From Paenibacillus pedocola (lineage in GTDB: Bacteria > Bacillota > Bacilli > Paenibacillales > Paenibacillaceae), in assembly GCF_031599675.1 (NCBI RefSeq), contig NZ_CP134223.1, forward strand, positions 3,162,001-3,226,000: a stretch of DNA of 64,000 bases. The letters are read 5' to 3'. Position numbers and translations under genes: made by a program. The notes below the pieces were generated by a model, which saw nothing but the letters and a program-made list of their open reading frames with translations, did no database searches and was not told where the DNA came from. Shown here piece by piece: positions 35,539 to 44,283 of this stretch. The first letter of the stretch is position 1. The number at the start of each line of letters is the position of its first letter.

Positions 35539-36666
35539 ATGAATCAGAAGATTATCAAAATAGTATTTATCACCATGCTGCTGAGTATGCTGCTGCCGGT
35601 GCTGAGCTGGGCAAAACCAGCTGTACCGGAGCCTACGGAATCGTTCTACGTCAATGATTTTGCCAATGTAATTGACATTAAGGCCGAGAACTATATGGTC
35701 AATTACGGAGTAAAGCTGCACCAGGAGACCGGAGCACAGGTGGTGCTGGTTACGGTTGATTCCACGGGAGGGGCTTCAATGGAAGAGTATGCGACCATGC
35801 TGTTCAACAGCTGGGGCATTGGTGCGGTGGATAAGAACAACGGAGTCCTGCTACTGCTCTCGGTCAAAGATAATAAATATTGGGCACTGCGGGGCGACGG
35901 GCTAGAGAGCACCTTAACGGATAGCGCCTTGTCACAGATTCTCTCGGAGTCACTAGAGCCTGACTTTGCGGACAAAAATTACGCTGCCGGCGCGCGGAAA
36001 ACCTATGGTGCACTTATTGAACATCTGGGCGGGGTTTGGAAAGAGCCGCTCGGGAGCGGGAATTATGTGGCCGACAACGCCAGAGTACTTCCGCAGGTAA
36101 CCAGGCTGTATCTCAACCAGTCCAGTAACCTTTATAAAACCACGACCGGAAGCGGCATTTACATCGTAACGGTGAAGAATTCCGGGGGGCTCAGCCTGCA
36201 GGATTACACATACGCGAAATTTGCATCCATAGGTGCCGGTTCCAGGGATGTGCTTCTGGTGCTGGATATCGAAGGCGACAACTATCATGTGCTGCAGGGA
36301 AGAAATGTAGACATGACGCTGACGAATGAGCTTATTAGAGGTATTCTGGACAAGCTGCTGGAACCGCAATTTGCCAGCAAAAAATACGCTGCAGGTGTCA
36401 CAGCAACGGCAAATGAATTTTACAGCTTTTTTCTCGCCAGAGCAGATCACAGTCCGGAAATAGCTACAACAGCCTCCGTTACAGCTGTTACAGCGTCGTC
36501 AGATAATCCCTTAAACAACGGAACTGATAAACCGGCGGTGTCGGCAGCTGCTATATCGGTAACGAAGCCGGCCTCATTAAGTAAGGGGCTGACGATTATC
36601 GCATTATTCCTAATCCTTATCGTATTGATCGCCACAGCGGTGTCACGCCGCAACCAATATAACTAG
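35539..36666 (+). CDS. Secreted or anchored protein with two TPM domains
   Basis: The 375-aa protein has a signal peptide (about residues 1-26, cleavage after SWA). Two successive TPM (YgcG/Repair_PSII) domains follow. The first is at about 35-170 (FYVNDFANVIDIKAENYM, QVVLVTVDSTGG, SWGIGAVDKNNGVLLLLSV, the AAGARKTYGALIEHL end). The second is at about 180-300 (YIVTVKNSGGLSLQDYTYAKF, SRDVLLVLDIEGDNYHVLQG). A Ser/Thr-rich linker and one C-terminal TM helix with a short basic tail complete it. The double domain is unusual; most have one. TPM domains are linked to membrane protein quality or phosphatase-like roles. GGGGG precedes ATG 35539. Confidence 0.85.
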   Translation: MNQKIIKIVFITMLLSMLLPVLSWAKPAVPEPTESFYVNDFANVIDIKAENYMVNYGVKLHQETGAQVVLVTVDSTGGASMEEYATMLFNSWGIGAVDKNNGVLLLLSVKDNKYWALRGDGLESTLTDSALSQILSESLEPDFADKNYAAGARKTYGALIEHLGGVWKEPLGSGNYVADNARVLPQVTRLYLNQSSNLYKTTTGSGIYIVTVKNSGGLSLQDYTYAKFASIGAGSRDVLLVLDIEGDNYHVLQGRNVDMTLTNELIRGILDKLLEPQFASKKYAAGVTATANEFYSFFLARADHSPEIATTASVTAVTASSDNPLNNGTDKPAVSAAAISVTKPASLSKGLTIIALFLILIVLIATAVSRRNQYN

Positions 36667-36674
36667 AGCATCAG

Positions 36675-36701
36675 AACCCTCTTTTCTAAGAGGGTTTACT
36701 T
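36675..36701 (+). terminator. Terminator after TPM protein
   Basis: AACCCTCTT and AAGAGGGTT form a 9-bp perfect stem, followed by T-rich sequence. Confidence 0.8.
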
Positions 36702-36828
36702 TATTTTACAAGTTATGGATCACAGAGTTAAAAAACTGAAACCTTTACTTCCGAGATATCGTCTATCATGGGAAGATATGATTCTATCATGATTTCCATT
36801 ATATGCATTCCCAGGGAGGAAGAAAGAA

Positions 36829-37953
36829 GTGAGTACTTCATCATTACCCCAGCGTTCAAACGTACGAAAGAACAAAAAACCTGTCCGCAAACGCAAGAAA
36901 AAAAGCTTTCTGCGCAGACTCACAAGAGTCTTCATGTTCTTTATACTGTTGATGATTGCAGCCGGAGGCTGGCTCTATTTTGCACCCTCTGCGCATAATC
37001 TCCGTTATTTGATCGCAGACACATTGATTACGACACAACACCGCTATATGGCGAAATATATTATTGGTGAAGATGAGCTGAAGAATCGGGTGGCCGAGTA
37101 CAATCAACGTTTTGTACATATGGGCGACGAGAAGGATACCCATACGATTGCAACCCCTGCACCTGAAGTTGAAGCAGAAAAGCCGTTGGTCGAGATTGAG
37201 AAGGTGTCAGGGACTAGTTATACAGGTTATGTAATGACGGTCAACGATCCTACGAAGGTCCGGTTAGGTGTTCCGGGCAAAATCGGCTCCGGCGAGAAAG
37301 TATCCAGTATGGTGAAGCGTACCGGGGCTATTGCCGGAGTGAATGGCGGAGGTTTTGCCGACCCGAACTGGAAGGGTAACGGATTTAAACCGATCGGGCT
37401 GGTCGTTTCGCAGGGGAAGTTATTCTATAATAGCCTTGGCGGAAAGAAATCGACACAGATTGTAGGCCTGGATAAGCAGGGCAAAATGATCGCAGGTAAC
37501 TATTCGCTGGAAGAGCTGAGTAAGCTTGGCGTGCAGGAAGCCGTATCTTTTCAGCCGCGGATTATCGTCAATGGCAAGGGCTTGATCAAGAATGCAGCCG
37601 AAGGCTGGGGAATTGCCCCAAGAACAGCTATGGGCCAGCGTGAGGATGGGGCGCTGCTGTTTGTTGTCATCGACGGCCGACAGCCCGGCTATAGCATTGG
37701 TGCGAACCTCTATGATGTCCAACAGATAATGCTGAAGCATGGTGCGGTAATTGCCGCAAATTTGGACGGCGGATCATCGACGGTACTGGTCAAGGATAAT
37801 GAAATTGTTAATAAACCTTCTTCGAAATATGGCGAACGCTATCTGCCTACTGCATTTCTCGTTTTTGAGCATCCGGAGCAGGCACAGATTGCGAATATTT
37901 GGGAAGGGCTTGATCCTTCGCAGATCGATGCTGCCAAGAAGCGGACACAGTAA
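36829..37953 (+). CDS. Phosphodiester glycosidase family protein (NAGPA domain), membrane anchored
   Basis: The 374-aa protein has a strongly basic cytoplasmic N-terminus, one TM helix at about residues 33-52 and an extracellular NAGPA domain. Motifs are SGEKVSSMVKRTGAIAGVNGGGF near the centre and ANLDGGSSTVLV toward the end, typical of the family. Such domains cleave N-acetylglucosamine-phosphodiester linkages and are common in Bacillota cell-wall proteins. The start is GTG 36829 with AGGGAGGA upstream at 8-nt spacing. The substrate in this organism is unknown. Confidence 0.88.
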   Translation: MSTSSLPQRSNVRKNKKPVRKRKKKSFLRRLTRVFMFFILLMIAAGGWLYFAPSAHNLRYLIADTLITTQHRYMAKYIIGEDELKNRVAEYNQRFVHMGDEKDTHTIATPAPEVEAEKPLVEIEKVSGTSYTGYVMTVNDPTKVRLGVPGKIGSGEKVSSMVKRTGAIAGVNGGGFADPNWKGNGFKPIGLVVSQGKLFYNSLGGKKSTQIVGLDKQGKMIAGNYSLEELSKLGVQEAVSFQPRIIVNGKGLIKNAAEGWGIAPRTAMGQREDGALLFVVIDGRQPGYSIGANLYDVQQIMLKHGAVIAANLDGGSSTVLVKDNEIVNKPSSKYGERYLPTAFLVFEHPEQAQIANIWEGLDPSQIDAAKKRTQ

Positions 37954-38060
37954 CAATAGATTTTAAGAGAGCAGTAGACGTAGTACAGCAAGTAAGGATA
38001 TGCTAATAAAATAACTAGATACACACAGGGCCACAGCCTTTGATTAGAGGGGGAACAGGA

Positions 38061-38993
38061 TTGACATTGCAGCAGCTCCGCTACGCCATTGAGATTGCCA
38101 ACAGCGGCTCTATGAACGAAGCGGCCAAACGGCTTTTTGTGTCACAGCCCAGTCTCTCCAATGCCATCAAGGAACTGGAGAGCGAGCTGGGAATCACGAT
38201 TTTTGAACGGACCAACCGGGGAATCAGCATTTCAGCGGAAGGTATGGAGTTCTTGGGCTATGCAAGGCAAATTATTGAGCAGACCGAGTTCATGGAGAAC
38301 CGGTATACCGGCAAGAAACGCAGCCCGGTGTATTTTTCCGTGTCCACCCAGCATTATGCTTTTGTCGTCGATGCTTTTGTGCGCCTGATGAAGGAACGCA
38401 ATGTGTCGGAATATAATTTCAGCCTGCGGGAGACACAAACCTACGAAGTTATTGAGGATGTACGGACACTCCGCAGTGATCTCGGGATTCTGTATATTAA
38501 CGAAAGCAACTATAAAGTAATGAATAAGCTGTTCAGCGACGGGAACCTCAAATTCACCCCGCTGTTCAACACGAATCCACATGTTTACGTTAGAGCCGGA
38601 CATCCGCTGGCCGCTAAGGAAACCCTTATCCTGGATGACATACTCCCGTTTCCGTATATTACCTTTGAACAGGGAGATAACAATTCTTTGCACTATTCAG
38701 AGGAAATGCTTAGCTTTACCCAGATTGAGAAGAATATAAAGGTAACCGACCGGGCAACACTTACGAACCTGCTGCTAGGCACCGATTCATATACAATAGG
38801 TACAGGTATCATGGCTTCTGAATTGAACGGCAACGGGCTGGTGACCATTCCTTATGACAGTAATGAAGTGTTTACCGTCGGCTGGATTACTCATAAGGAC
38901 CGCAAACCGAGTGAAATCATGTCGAGCTATATCGAACTATTAAATGATCTGGTCGCTAGCAATTACTTCGACTTGAATCAATTCTTATTATAA
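38061..38993 (+). CDS. LysR-family transcriptional regulator
   Basis: This is a 310-aa LTTR. The winged helix (LRYAIEIANSGSMNEAAKRLFVSQPSLSNAIKELE) is N-terminal and an effector-binding domain follows. The TTG at 38061 is the preferred start because GAGGGGG lies 7 nt upstream; an earlier TTG at 38040 lacks a site. It is 15 bp upstream of the core MetE-type gene and codirectional, so the two form an operon. The regulator may control methionine or sulfur-related genes including its neighbour. The inducer is unknown. Confidence 0.87.
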   Translation: MTLQQLRYAIEIANSGSMNEAAKRLFVSQPSLSNAIKELESELGITIFERTNRGISISAEGMEFLGYARQIIEQTEFMENRYTGKKRSPVYFSVSTQHYAFVVDAFVRLMKERNVSEYNFSLRETQTYEVIEDVRTLRSDLGILYINESNYKVMNKLFSDGNLKFTPLFNTNPHVYVRAGHPLAAKETLILDDILPFPYITFEQGDNNSLHYSEEMLSFTQIEKNIKVTDRATLTNLLLGTDSYTIGTGIMASELNGNGLVTIPYDSNEVFTVGWITHKDRKPSEIMSSYIELLNDLVASNYFDLNQFLL

Positions 38994-39008
38994 CAGCAGG
39001 AGGGACGT

Positions 39009-40124
39009 ATGATCAGTCCAATAACCGGTTCCGCCAGAAATGCTCCGCCCTTTCGTTATGACATCGTCGGCAGCTTCCTGCGCAGTGACGAAATCAAGGC
39101 AGCCCGCAGCAGGTATGAACAGGGCGAGATTACAACTGTACAGCTTCAGGAAATAGAGGACAGGGAAATTGCTGAGCTGCTAAAGCATGAAAAGGCTTTG
39201 GGCCTCAAGGCAGTTACCGATGGGGAATTCCGCCGTTCGTGGTGGCATCTTGATTTCTTCCTGGGGATAAAAGGGACTCAAAAAATCATCCTCAATCAGG
39301 GCAGCGGCTCCAAGGAAAGTACTCAGCGGGCCGAGAGCTTTAAGATCACCGGCAAAATCGCGTTTGAAGATCATCCGATGATTGCCCATTTTATGCAGCT
39401 GCAGCAGATGGCAGGAGAGACGCTGGCCAAAATGACGATTCCGGCCCCGTCCTTATTCCATTTCGTGCAGGATTATAACGGTAATGAAATATATCCCGAT
39501 CAGCAGCTGCTGTATCAGGACATTATTACGGTATATAAGGCTGCAATTCAAGCCTTCTATGATGCAGGGTGCCGTTACCTGCAGCTGGATGATACCACCT
39601 GGGGTACACTTTCCAGCGGCAGACACCGGGCCCATCTCCGCAGCAGGGGAGTCGATCCGGAGCAGCTTGCTAAGGATTATGTGCGTCTCATTAACGAGAG
39701 TATTGCCGTCAGACCAGAGGATATGACGATCGCGCTGCATGTGTGCCGCGGCAACTTCCGGTCTACCTGGTTTGCAGCGGGCGGTTATGAGCCGGTTGCC
39801 GAAGTGCTGTTCGGCGAGACGCAGGTCGATGCTTTTTTCCTTGAATATGACAATGAACGTTCCGGAGACTTCGCTCCGCTGCGGTATATCCGTGACCAGT
39901 TTGTAGTGCTTGGCCTGGTTACCACCAAACATGGGGGGCTGGAGAGCAAGGAGCAGCTAAAGCTGAGGATTGCCGAAGCTGCCCAATATGTGAATATCGA
40001 GAAGCTGTGCCTCAGCCCGCAATGCGGTTTTGCTTCGACGGAGGAAGGGAACATCCTGACGGAGGAAGAGCAGTGGGATAAGATCCGGCTGGTCGTTGAG
40101 ACGGCGAATGAAGTTTGGGTTTAG
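39009..40124 (+). CDS. Core MetE-type methyltransferase (YxjG/YxjH-like)
   Basis: This 371-aa TIM-barrel protein resembles the C-terminal catalytic half of cobalamin-independent methionine synthase. The zinc ligands are in HVCRGN (H and C) and in LSPQCGF (C). It begins with FRYDIVGSFLRSDEIKAARSRYEQGEI and contains LQLDDTTWGTL, the family hallmark. YxjG/YxjH types transfer a methyl group to homocysteine, possibly from a small-molecule donor rather than methyltetrahydrofolate, since the N-terminal folate part of MetE is missing. AGGAGGGA is just before ATG 39009. Confidence 0.88.
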   Translation: MISPITGSARNAPPFRYDIVGSFLRSDEIKAARSRYEQGEITTVQLQEIEDREIAELLKHEKALGLKAVTDGEFRRSWWHLDFFLGIKGTQKIILNQGSGSKESTQRAESFKITGKIAFEDHPMIAHFMQLQQMAGETLAKMTIPAPSLFHFVQDYNGNEIYPDQQLLYQDIITVYKAAIQAFYDAGCRYLQLDDTTWGTLSSGRHRAHLRSRGVDPEQLAKDYVRLINESIAVRPEDMTIALHVCRGNFRSTWFAAGGYEPVAEVLFGETQVDAFFLEYDNERSGDFAPLRYIRDQFVVLGLVTTKHGGLESKEQLKLRIAEAAQYVNIEKLCLSPQCGFASTEEGNILTEEEQWDKIRLVVETANEVWV

Positions 40125-40157
40125 AGAGAATAAACTATTAGTTTAGATTCAGTGTCA

Positions 40158-40295
40158 GTCGCTACTGCGAGGAATGTTTGGACTTCCGGCCGCTGTTGTC
40201 TTCCGATTTCTTGATTTATACTGCTGCTGCGGTTGAAATCCGAAGACAAAGGCGGACGCTGGCGCTCCTACAGTTCCAAAATTCCTCTCCGTCAC
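40158..40295 (-). repeat. Dispersed palindromic repeat, copy C (opposite orientation)
   Basis: Read on the minus strand it repeats copy A almost base for base in two arms: TTTTGGAACTGTAGGAGCG, GTCCGCCTTTGTCTTCGG, then AATCAAGAAATCGGAAGAC and CGGCCGGAAGTCC. It lies in the convergent gap between the MetE-type gene and the acetyltransferase, which is a stretch otherwise without a gene. Confidence 0.8.
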
Positions 40296-40328
40296 TCCTT
40301 TTCTTCATCTTAGGCTTTAAAGCTTATT

Positions 40329-40793
40329 CTATGAAGTACGTGTTGCAAGGCAGATTTCAAGCAGTCTTATGACTTCGCCATCTATTAGTTCTTCACTGAC
40401 CTTTTTGAAGCCCAAGGATGCATACAGCCTATCAGCAATATGGTTATTGGGACGGTGTCCAATCATTATTCTTGTGCAGCAAAACTGCTGCATGAATTCA
40501 ATCAGCATCTTCAATGCTGCCTTGCCGTAACCTTTACCCTGATGTATCTCATCAATCATTAGGGCTGGAATCCAGTAGTTGCCATCATTATCCGGCTTCG
40601 TACAATATACGATAAATCCGACCAATTCATCCTTCCAATAAATCGCACGCAGTTCAAACTCATCCGCATATTTAGATTCTGCAATCCAATAGACCACCGG
40701 TGCCGGAAAAACACTTAGCTGCTCCGGGTTAACTTTAAGCTGTGTACATGCGTACCAATTGTCAACAGTAATGGGACTTATAGCAATTGTCAT
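40329..40793 (-). CDS. GNAT acetyltransferase (BltD-like)
   Basis: The 154-aa GNAT has the acetyl-CoA loop QGKGYGKAALKML, an LRAIYWKDELVGFIVY strand and a RLYASLGFKKVSEE end, a layout like spermine/spermidine acetyltransferase BltD. The Shine-Dalgarno GGAGG (complement 40802-40806) is 8 nt before ATG. The 5' leader contains two overlapping perfect hairpins that cannot form together, one of which buries this ribosome site, so translation may be controlled by RNA folding (see findings). The substrate is inferred only from the family. Confidence 0.86.
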   Translation of the reverse strand: MTIAISPITVDNWYACTQLKVNPEQLSVFPAPVVYWIAESKYADEFELRAIYWKDELVGFIVYCTKPDNDGNYWIPALMIDEIHQGKGYGKAALKMLIEFMQQFCCTRIMIGHRPNNHIADRLYASLGFKKVSEELIDGEVIRLLEICLATRTS

Positions 40794-40794
40794 T

Positions 40795-40839
40795 ATTAAT
40801 TCCTCCGAATCTCATTCGTAGAGGAATTAATCCTCTACG
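40795..40839 (-). promoter_or_regulatory. Leader with two mutually exclusive hairpins before a GNAT gene
   Basis: Hairpin A: CGTAGAGGA pairs with TCCTCTACG (9 bp, 5-nt loop, 40817-40839). Hairpin B: GAGGAATTAAT at 40821-40831 and ATTAATTCCTC at 40795-40805 (plus-strand reading) form an 11-bp stem with a 15-nt loop. On the mRNA, hairpin B pairs the ribosome binding site GGAGGAATTAAT, whereas hairpin A leaves it free. Both share the segment 40821-40831, so only one can form at a time. Confidence 0.6.
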
Positions 40840-40935
40840 GTTAACTTTGTAAACCTCTTATCACCAACATAGTTCGGCTATTCTTCATACCACATCACTC
40901 CTTTCAATAGTTAGCAAAGCTTTTGTTTGCACCCG

Positions 40936-41670
40936 CTACTGTGAAGCCTCAGACGCTGCGTTTTCATCGCATCCTCTATCTGTTACATAATTCTCAATGC
41001 TCCATATCCCCAGCTTGGTTTCCCGTGCTTTCTTCTCTATAGCCTTGAATTCATTTTCGAACTCAATATCCGGCGGAAAAACAGCAACTCTGGCAAACCC
41101 CTTTTCCAGCAACAGCTCATTGATCATCTTGTCTCCTACATAGGCATAAGCCAGCAGACGGCCATATTGATCGCGTTCCGACTTGTCAAATTCCAGGTGT
41201 ACCTTTTGGTTTTGGAGAAGCTCATTAGCGTATTCACGAGCTTTCTGACCGTATGGCTCAGGGTGCTGCCCAATTTCCGGTGTATCAATCAGAAGGAGCC
41301 GCACCTTATCCGTTTCGCCATCCTCCATTTTGATTCTGAACGTATCTCCGTCGATTACAGAGGTGACCTCGGCATCGATATGCAATATGGCTTTGTAGAT
41401 AAAGGTGCCTATAACATCGTAATCATCGTTAGAATCTAGTTTGGCATAGACTTCCTCTAACGCTGAGGTCTTGGGCACTATAATAACAAATAAAGCGAAA
41501 GTAACCACTATAGCAAGAAGCGAGTACATGGTTACACGCTTGCGGGTTCTCTTGGCCGGATTGTCCCAACGGAGGATGAATGACGGATTTATAAGTCCGA
41601 TGATCCATATGAAGACGAAGATAACAGAAAGAAGTAAAAAGAATAAAGCGGTATATTCCCGTAGATGCAT
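40936..41670 (-). CDS. Membrane-anchored staphylococcal-nuclease-like endonuclease
   Basis: The 244-aa protein has two TM helices (about residues 7-27 and 47-65) separated by a short basic loop. A thermonuclease (SNase/OB fold) domain follows. Catalytic residues are present at canonical spacing: D107 and D109 in VIDGDT (calcium ligands), R124, D129, E132 (IDTPE, 8 residues after R124) and R171 (RDQYGRLLAYA). The nuclease domain should face outside. It likely degrades extracellular DNA or RNA, for nutrition or DNA uptake. The upstream leader is short; it ends 142 bp before the neighbouring GNAT leader. Confidence 0.88.
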   Translation of the reverse strand: MHLREYTALFFLLLSVIFVFIWIIGLINPSFILRWDNPAKRTRKRVTMYSLLAIVVTFALFVIIVPKTSALEEVYAKLDSNDDYDVIGTFIYKAILHIDAEVTSVIDGDTFRIKMEDGETDKVRLLLIDTPEIGQHPEPYGQKAREYANELLQNQKVHLEFDKSERDQYGRLLAYAYVGDKMINELLLEKGFARVAVFPPDIEFENEFKAIEKKARETKLGIWSIENYVTDRGCDENAASEASQ

Positions 41671-41763
41671 CAGCTTAGTAACTCCTTTTATACATTTTGA
41701 AGTTAGTCTAGCAGAAAAAAAAGAATTACTGAATATAAAAGCTAATTTGATAAATTCTCTTCC

Positions 41764-41847
41764 TTACGGAGCGCTAGCGTCCGCCTGTAAGCTTTCCGCA
41801 GAAAAGCTCACTTCGGAAGCATAGGCTAGGTTTGGATTTCTACCGCA
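41764..41847 (+). repeat. Degenerate or rearranged relative of the dispersed repeat (copy D)
   Basis: This gap of about 240 bp between the SNase gene and the next membrane protein holds GGAGCGCTAGCGTCCGCCTGT, similar to the GGAGCGATAGCGTCCGCCTTT block, and TAGGTTTGGATTTCTAC, which matches copy B. An internal AGCTTT...AAAAGCT stem is inserted between them. It is a weaker and partly shuffled copy. Confidence 0.5.
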
Positions 41848-41911
41848 CTAAACAATAAACTTTATTTACATAAAGTCCCAAATCATATATTGTTTTAGCA
41901 GGAGGGATGAC

Positions 41912-42268
41912 ATGGATAATATTGTTGAACGACAGCCTGTACATAATTATACAAAAAGAAGGTTTAGGAACTTCCTGCTTATTCTTGGCTTATTTCTGGT
42001 GGCACTTGCTGTATTGAATCCGACTAGAGAGGACTTTTCCGAATTTGCTGCGGATGACTTGCATGACAAGCTGGGGGACTGGTTGCCGGGCGGGGCTACA
42101 GATATGCTGGCCAGACCACTGCTGAACTCGATTGCGGAAAGGGATAATTATATCTTGTTCTCTGTTTACAGTATCCCGGACATCAAAGACGGTAAAACAT
42201 TTATTTCAGATATCCAGGCGGAGAAGAAGTATCTGGGACTATTCAAAAGATTCTTCTTCGAACTTTAA
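41912..42268 (+). CDS. Small membrane-anchored protein (DUF4359-like)
   Basis: The 118-aa protein has one N-terminal TM helix at about residues 20-38 (NFLLILGLFLVALAVLNP), then a hydrophilic C-terminal part with NPTREDFSEFAADDL and KYLGLFKRFFFEL. The NPT...DF pattern after the helix resembles DUF4359, from memory. AGGAGGGATGAC precedes ATG 41912. It is a standalone gene ahead of the lysS leader. The function is unknown. Confidence 0.7.
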   Translation: MDNIVERQPVHNYTKRRFRNFLLILGLFLVALAVLNPTREDFSEFAADDLHDKLGDWLPGGATDMLARPLLNSIAERDNYILFSVYSIPDIKDGKTFISDIQAEKKYLGLFKRFFFEL

Positions 42269-42326
42269 CTTGAAAAGCCCGGAAATCCATGTTTAAATAA
42301 TCTTAATTGATTTTAATTGTATATGA

Positions 42327-42628
42327 AAAGCGATGAAGAGAAGAGTACTTAAGATAACGTTGTTCCCAGAGAGCTCCAGGGTGGTGAGATGGAGCAGCAA
42401 TGTGCTTAACGAATAAAGTCTCTGAGCTGCATACGGAATTGGGCTAGGCAATATAGCTCAAGGATGGTATGACGGGATCTCCCGTTACAGAGATAGGGTA
42501 TAAGCGTAATGGCCGTACCTGAAGAGGCGGGCCTGGCAACATGTTCGTGAACAGAGGTGGTACCACGACGCTATTCATAGCTCTCGTCCTCAAGATAACA
42601 ATCTTGAGGGCGGGAGCTTTTTTGTTTT
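42327..42628 (+). promoter_or_regulatory. T-box riboswitch of lysS
   Basis: The T-box AGAGGTGGTACCACG is at 42553-42567, followed by a strong terminator stem from about 42579 (AGCTCTCGTCCTCAAGAT pairing with ATCTTGAGGGCGGGAGCT) and a T-run to about 42626. Upstream is a stem I region with AGAGAGCTCCAGGGTGGTGAGA. AAA/AAG triplets near 42411-42418 (GAATAAAG) are in the right area for a lysine specifier, but this was not proved. It controls the class I LysRS that starts 30 bp later. Confidence 0.88.
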
Positions 42629-42657
42629 TCCAATACTAAAGACAGAGGAGCGTTAAC

Positions 42658-44256
42658 ATGCATTGGGCACAAAAATACGCAAACGATTTAATCCAAAACC
42701 ATCCTGAGCGCCAGACCTTTGTATGCGCATCAGGGATCAGCCCTTCGGGTTCGGTGCATATCGGGAACTTTCGGGAGATCGTCACAACATACTTCGTCAC
42801 GCAGGCATTGAAGAAATCCGGCAAAGAGGTGCGGTTTATTTTCTCCTGGGATGATTTCGACCGGTTCCGCAAGGTTCCGGCTCAGCTGGATCTTTCTTAT
42901 GAACAATATATCGGATTGCCTTATACCAAGGTTCCTTGTCCCTGCGGAAGTCATACCTCTTATGCGGAGCATTATGAACAGGAATTTGAACAGGCTTTGG
43001 CAGCCTTCGGGATCGTTCCCGAGTTCATTTATCAGAGCCGCGAGTATCAATCGCTCCGGTATAATCCGGCTATTCTGCACGCGCTGCGCAATAGAGCAGA
43101 AATTTACGATATTCTGATGATGTTCAAAACCGGAAAAGCAACGGAGGAGGCACGGGCAGCCTTTTATCCGGTACAGGTGTACTGTGAGCGCTGCGGTAAA
43201 GATACAACCAGTGTCCATGCTTTTGACGAAGATTCAAAAAACATTATCTATAGCTGCAAATGCGGCTGTTATAATACGCTGTACGTTCCAGAAGCGGCGA
43301 ATATCAAATTACACTGGAAAATCGACTGGCCGATGCGCTGGGGAATGGAGCAGGTCGTGTTCGAGCCGGGAGGCCGGGACCACTCCTCTGAAACGGGCAG
43401 CTATAATGTCGCCAAGGTGATCTCGGAGAGAATCTTCGGGAATCAGCCACCGTATTACGTACCTTATGAATTCATCAGCATCAAAGGCAGTCATGCCAAA
43501 ATGTCCAGCTCTTCCGGCCATAATTACACGCCTGCCGACCTGCTCGAGGTGTATGGGCCGGAGCCGATCATGTTCCTGTTTGCCAAATATCATCCGAATA
43601 CCGCTTTTAGTATTGGGCTTGATGAGGATGTTCTGCGCAATTACACAGAATTCGAAAGATACCGCAAAGCATATGATGCCGGAACGCTGACTGACGATGA
43701 TTTACGCGCAGCCATGGAACGTTCACTTATGCAGGTTACCGAACCTCATGCACCAAGCTTTAGTCAGGTATCCAGTCTGCTGCCGCTGATTAATTTTGAC
43801 AGCAGAGTCCTGCAGGAGCTGCTTCGGCAAGGCGGTGAGGATTACTCGGATGAGATCATTCAGGCAACGGCAGCACGGGCCGGACATTGGATCAGACAGT
43901 TTGTTCCGCAGAGGTTAGTTGCGGTGAACGAAAGCCCGGACACAGCTTTGTATAATACGCTTGAAGCTGTTGAGCAAGAGTGGATTAACGCTTTTTGCGG
44001 CTTGTTGAGAGAAGAAGAATTAGAGGAAGAGGTGTTCATGAGACGAGTTTACGCCATTTGTCACCATGATGACAAAAAGATGATGAGAAGCAATCAGAAA
44101 CGGCTGTTTGCCCTGATATATCAGCTTGTTCTGCATCAGTCAGAAGGACCGAGGATTCCTGCTCTGATCCAGGCTGTAGGAACGGAACATCTGCTCAGTC
44201 TGCTGGACTTTACGGGATCGTCCCGGGAGAGGTATAATAGAACGGACTGTTTATAA
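42658..44256 (+). CDS. lysS: Class I lysyl-tRNA synthetase
   Basis: The 532-aa protein has class I signatures: HIGN at residues 34-37 (SPSGSVHIGNFRE) and KMSSS at residues 281-285 (SHAKMSSSSGHN). A zinc-finger-like CERCGKDTTS...CKCGC segment lies between them. This is the archaeal-type LysRS, structurally unrelated to the class II LysRS found in most bacteria; some Bacillus and Clostridium have both. The T-box leader makes it inducible by uncharged tRNA-Lys. GGAGCG is just upstream of ATG 42658. No class II LysRS is seen in the window. Confidence 0.93.
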   Translation: MHWAQKYANDLIQNHPERQTFVCASGISPSGSVHIGNFREIVTTYFVTQALKKSGKEVRFIFSWDDFDRFRKVPAQLDLSYEQYIGLPYTKVPCPCGSHTSYAEHYEQEFEQALAAFGIVPEFIYQSREYQSLRYNPAILHALRNRAEIYDILMMFKTGKATEEARAAFYPVQVYCERCGKDTTSVHAFDEDSKNIIYSCKCGCYNTLYVPEAANIKLHWKIDWPMRWGMEQVVFEPGGRDHSSETGSYNVAKVISERIFGNQPPYYVPYEFISIKGSHAKMSSSSGHNYTPADLLEVYGPEPIMFLFAKYHPNTAFSIGLDEDVLRNYTEFERYRKAYDAGTLTDDDLRAAMERSLMQVTEPHAPSFSQVSSLLPLINFDSRVLQELLRQGGEDYSDEIIQATAARAGHWIRQFVPQRLVAVNESPDTALYNTLEAVEQEWINAFCGLLREEELEEEVFMRRVYAICHHDDKKMMRSNQKRLFALIYQLVLHQSEGPRIPALIQAVGTEHLLSLLDFTGSSRERYNRTDCL

Positions 44257-44283
44257 TTAATGTTGGAAAGTGAGCGGAACACT

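Noticed and set aside
41471..41824. Plus-strand frame over the SNase gene start and repeat copy D
   Set aside because: It has no ribosome site or known motif, and it overlaps a well-supported nuclease gene and an intergenic repeat.
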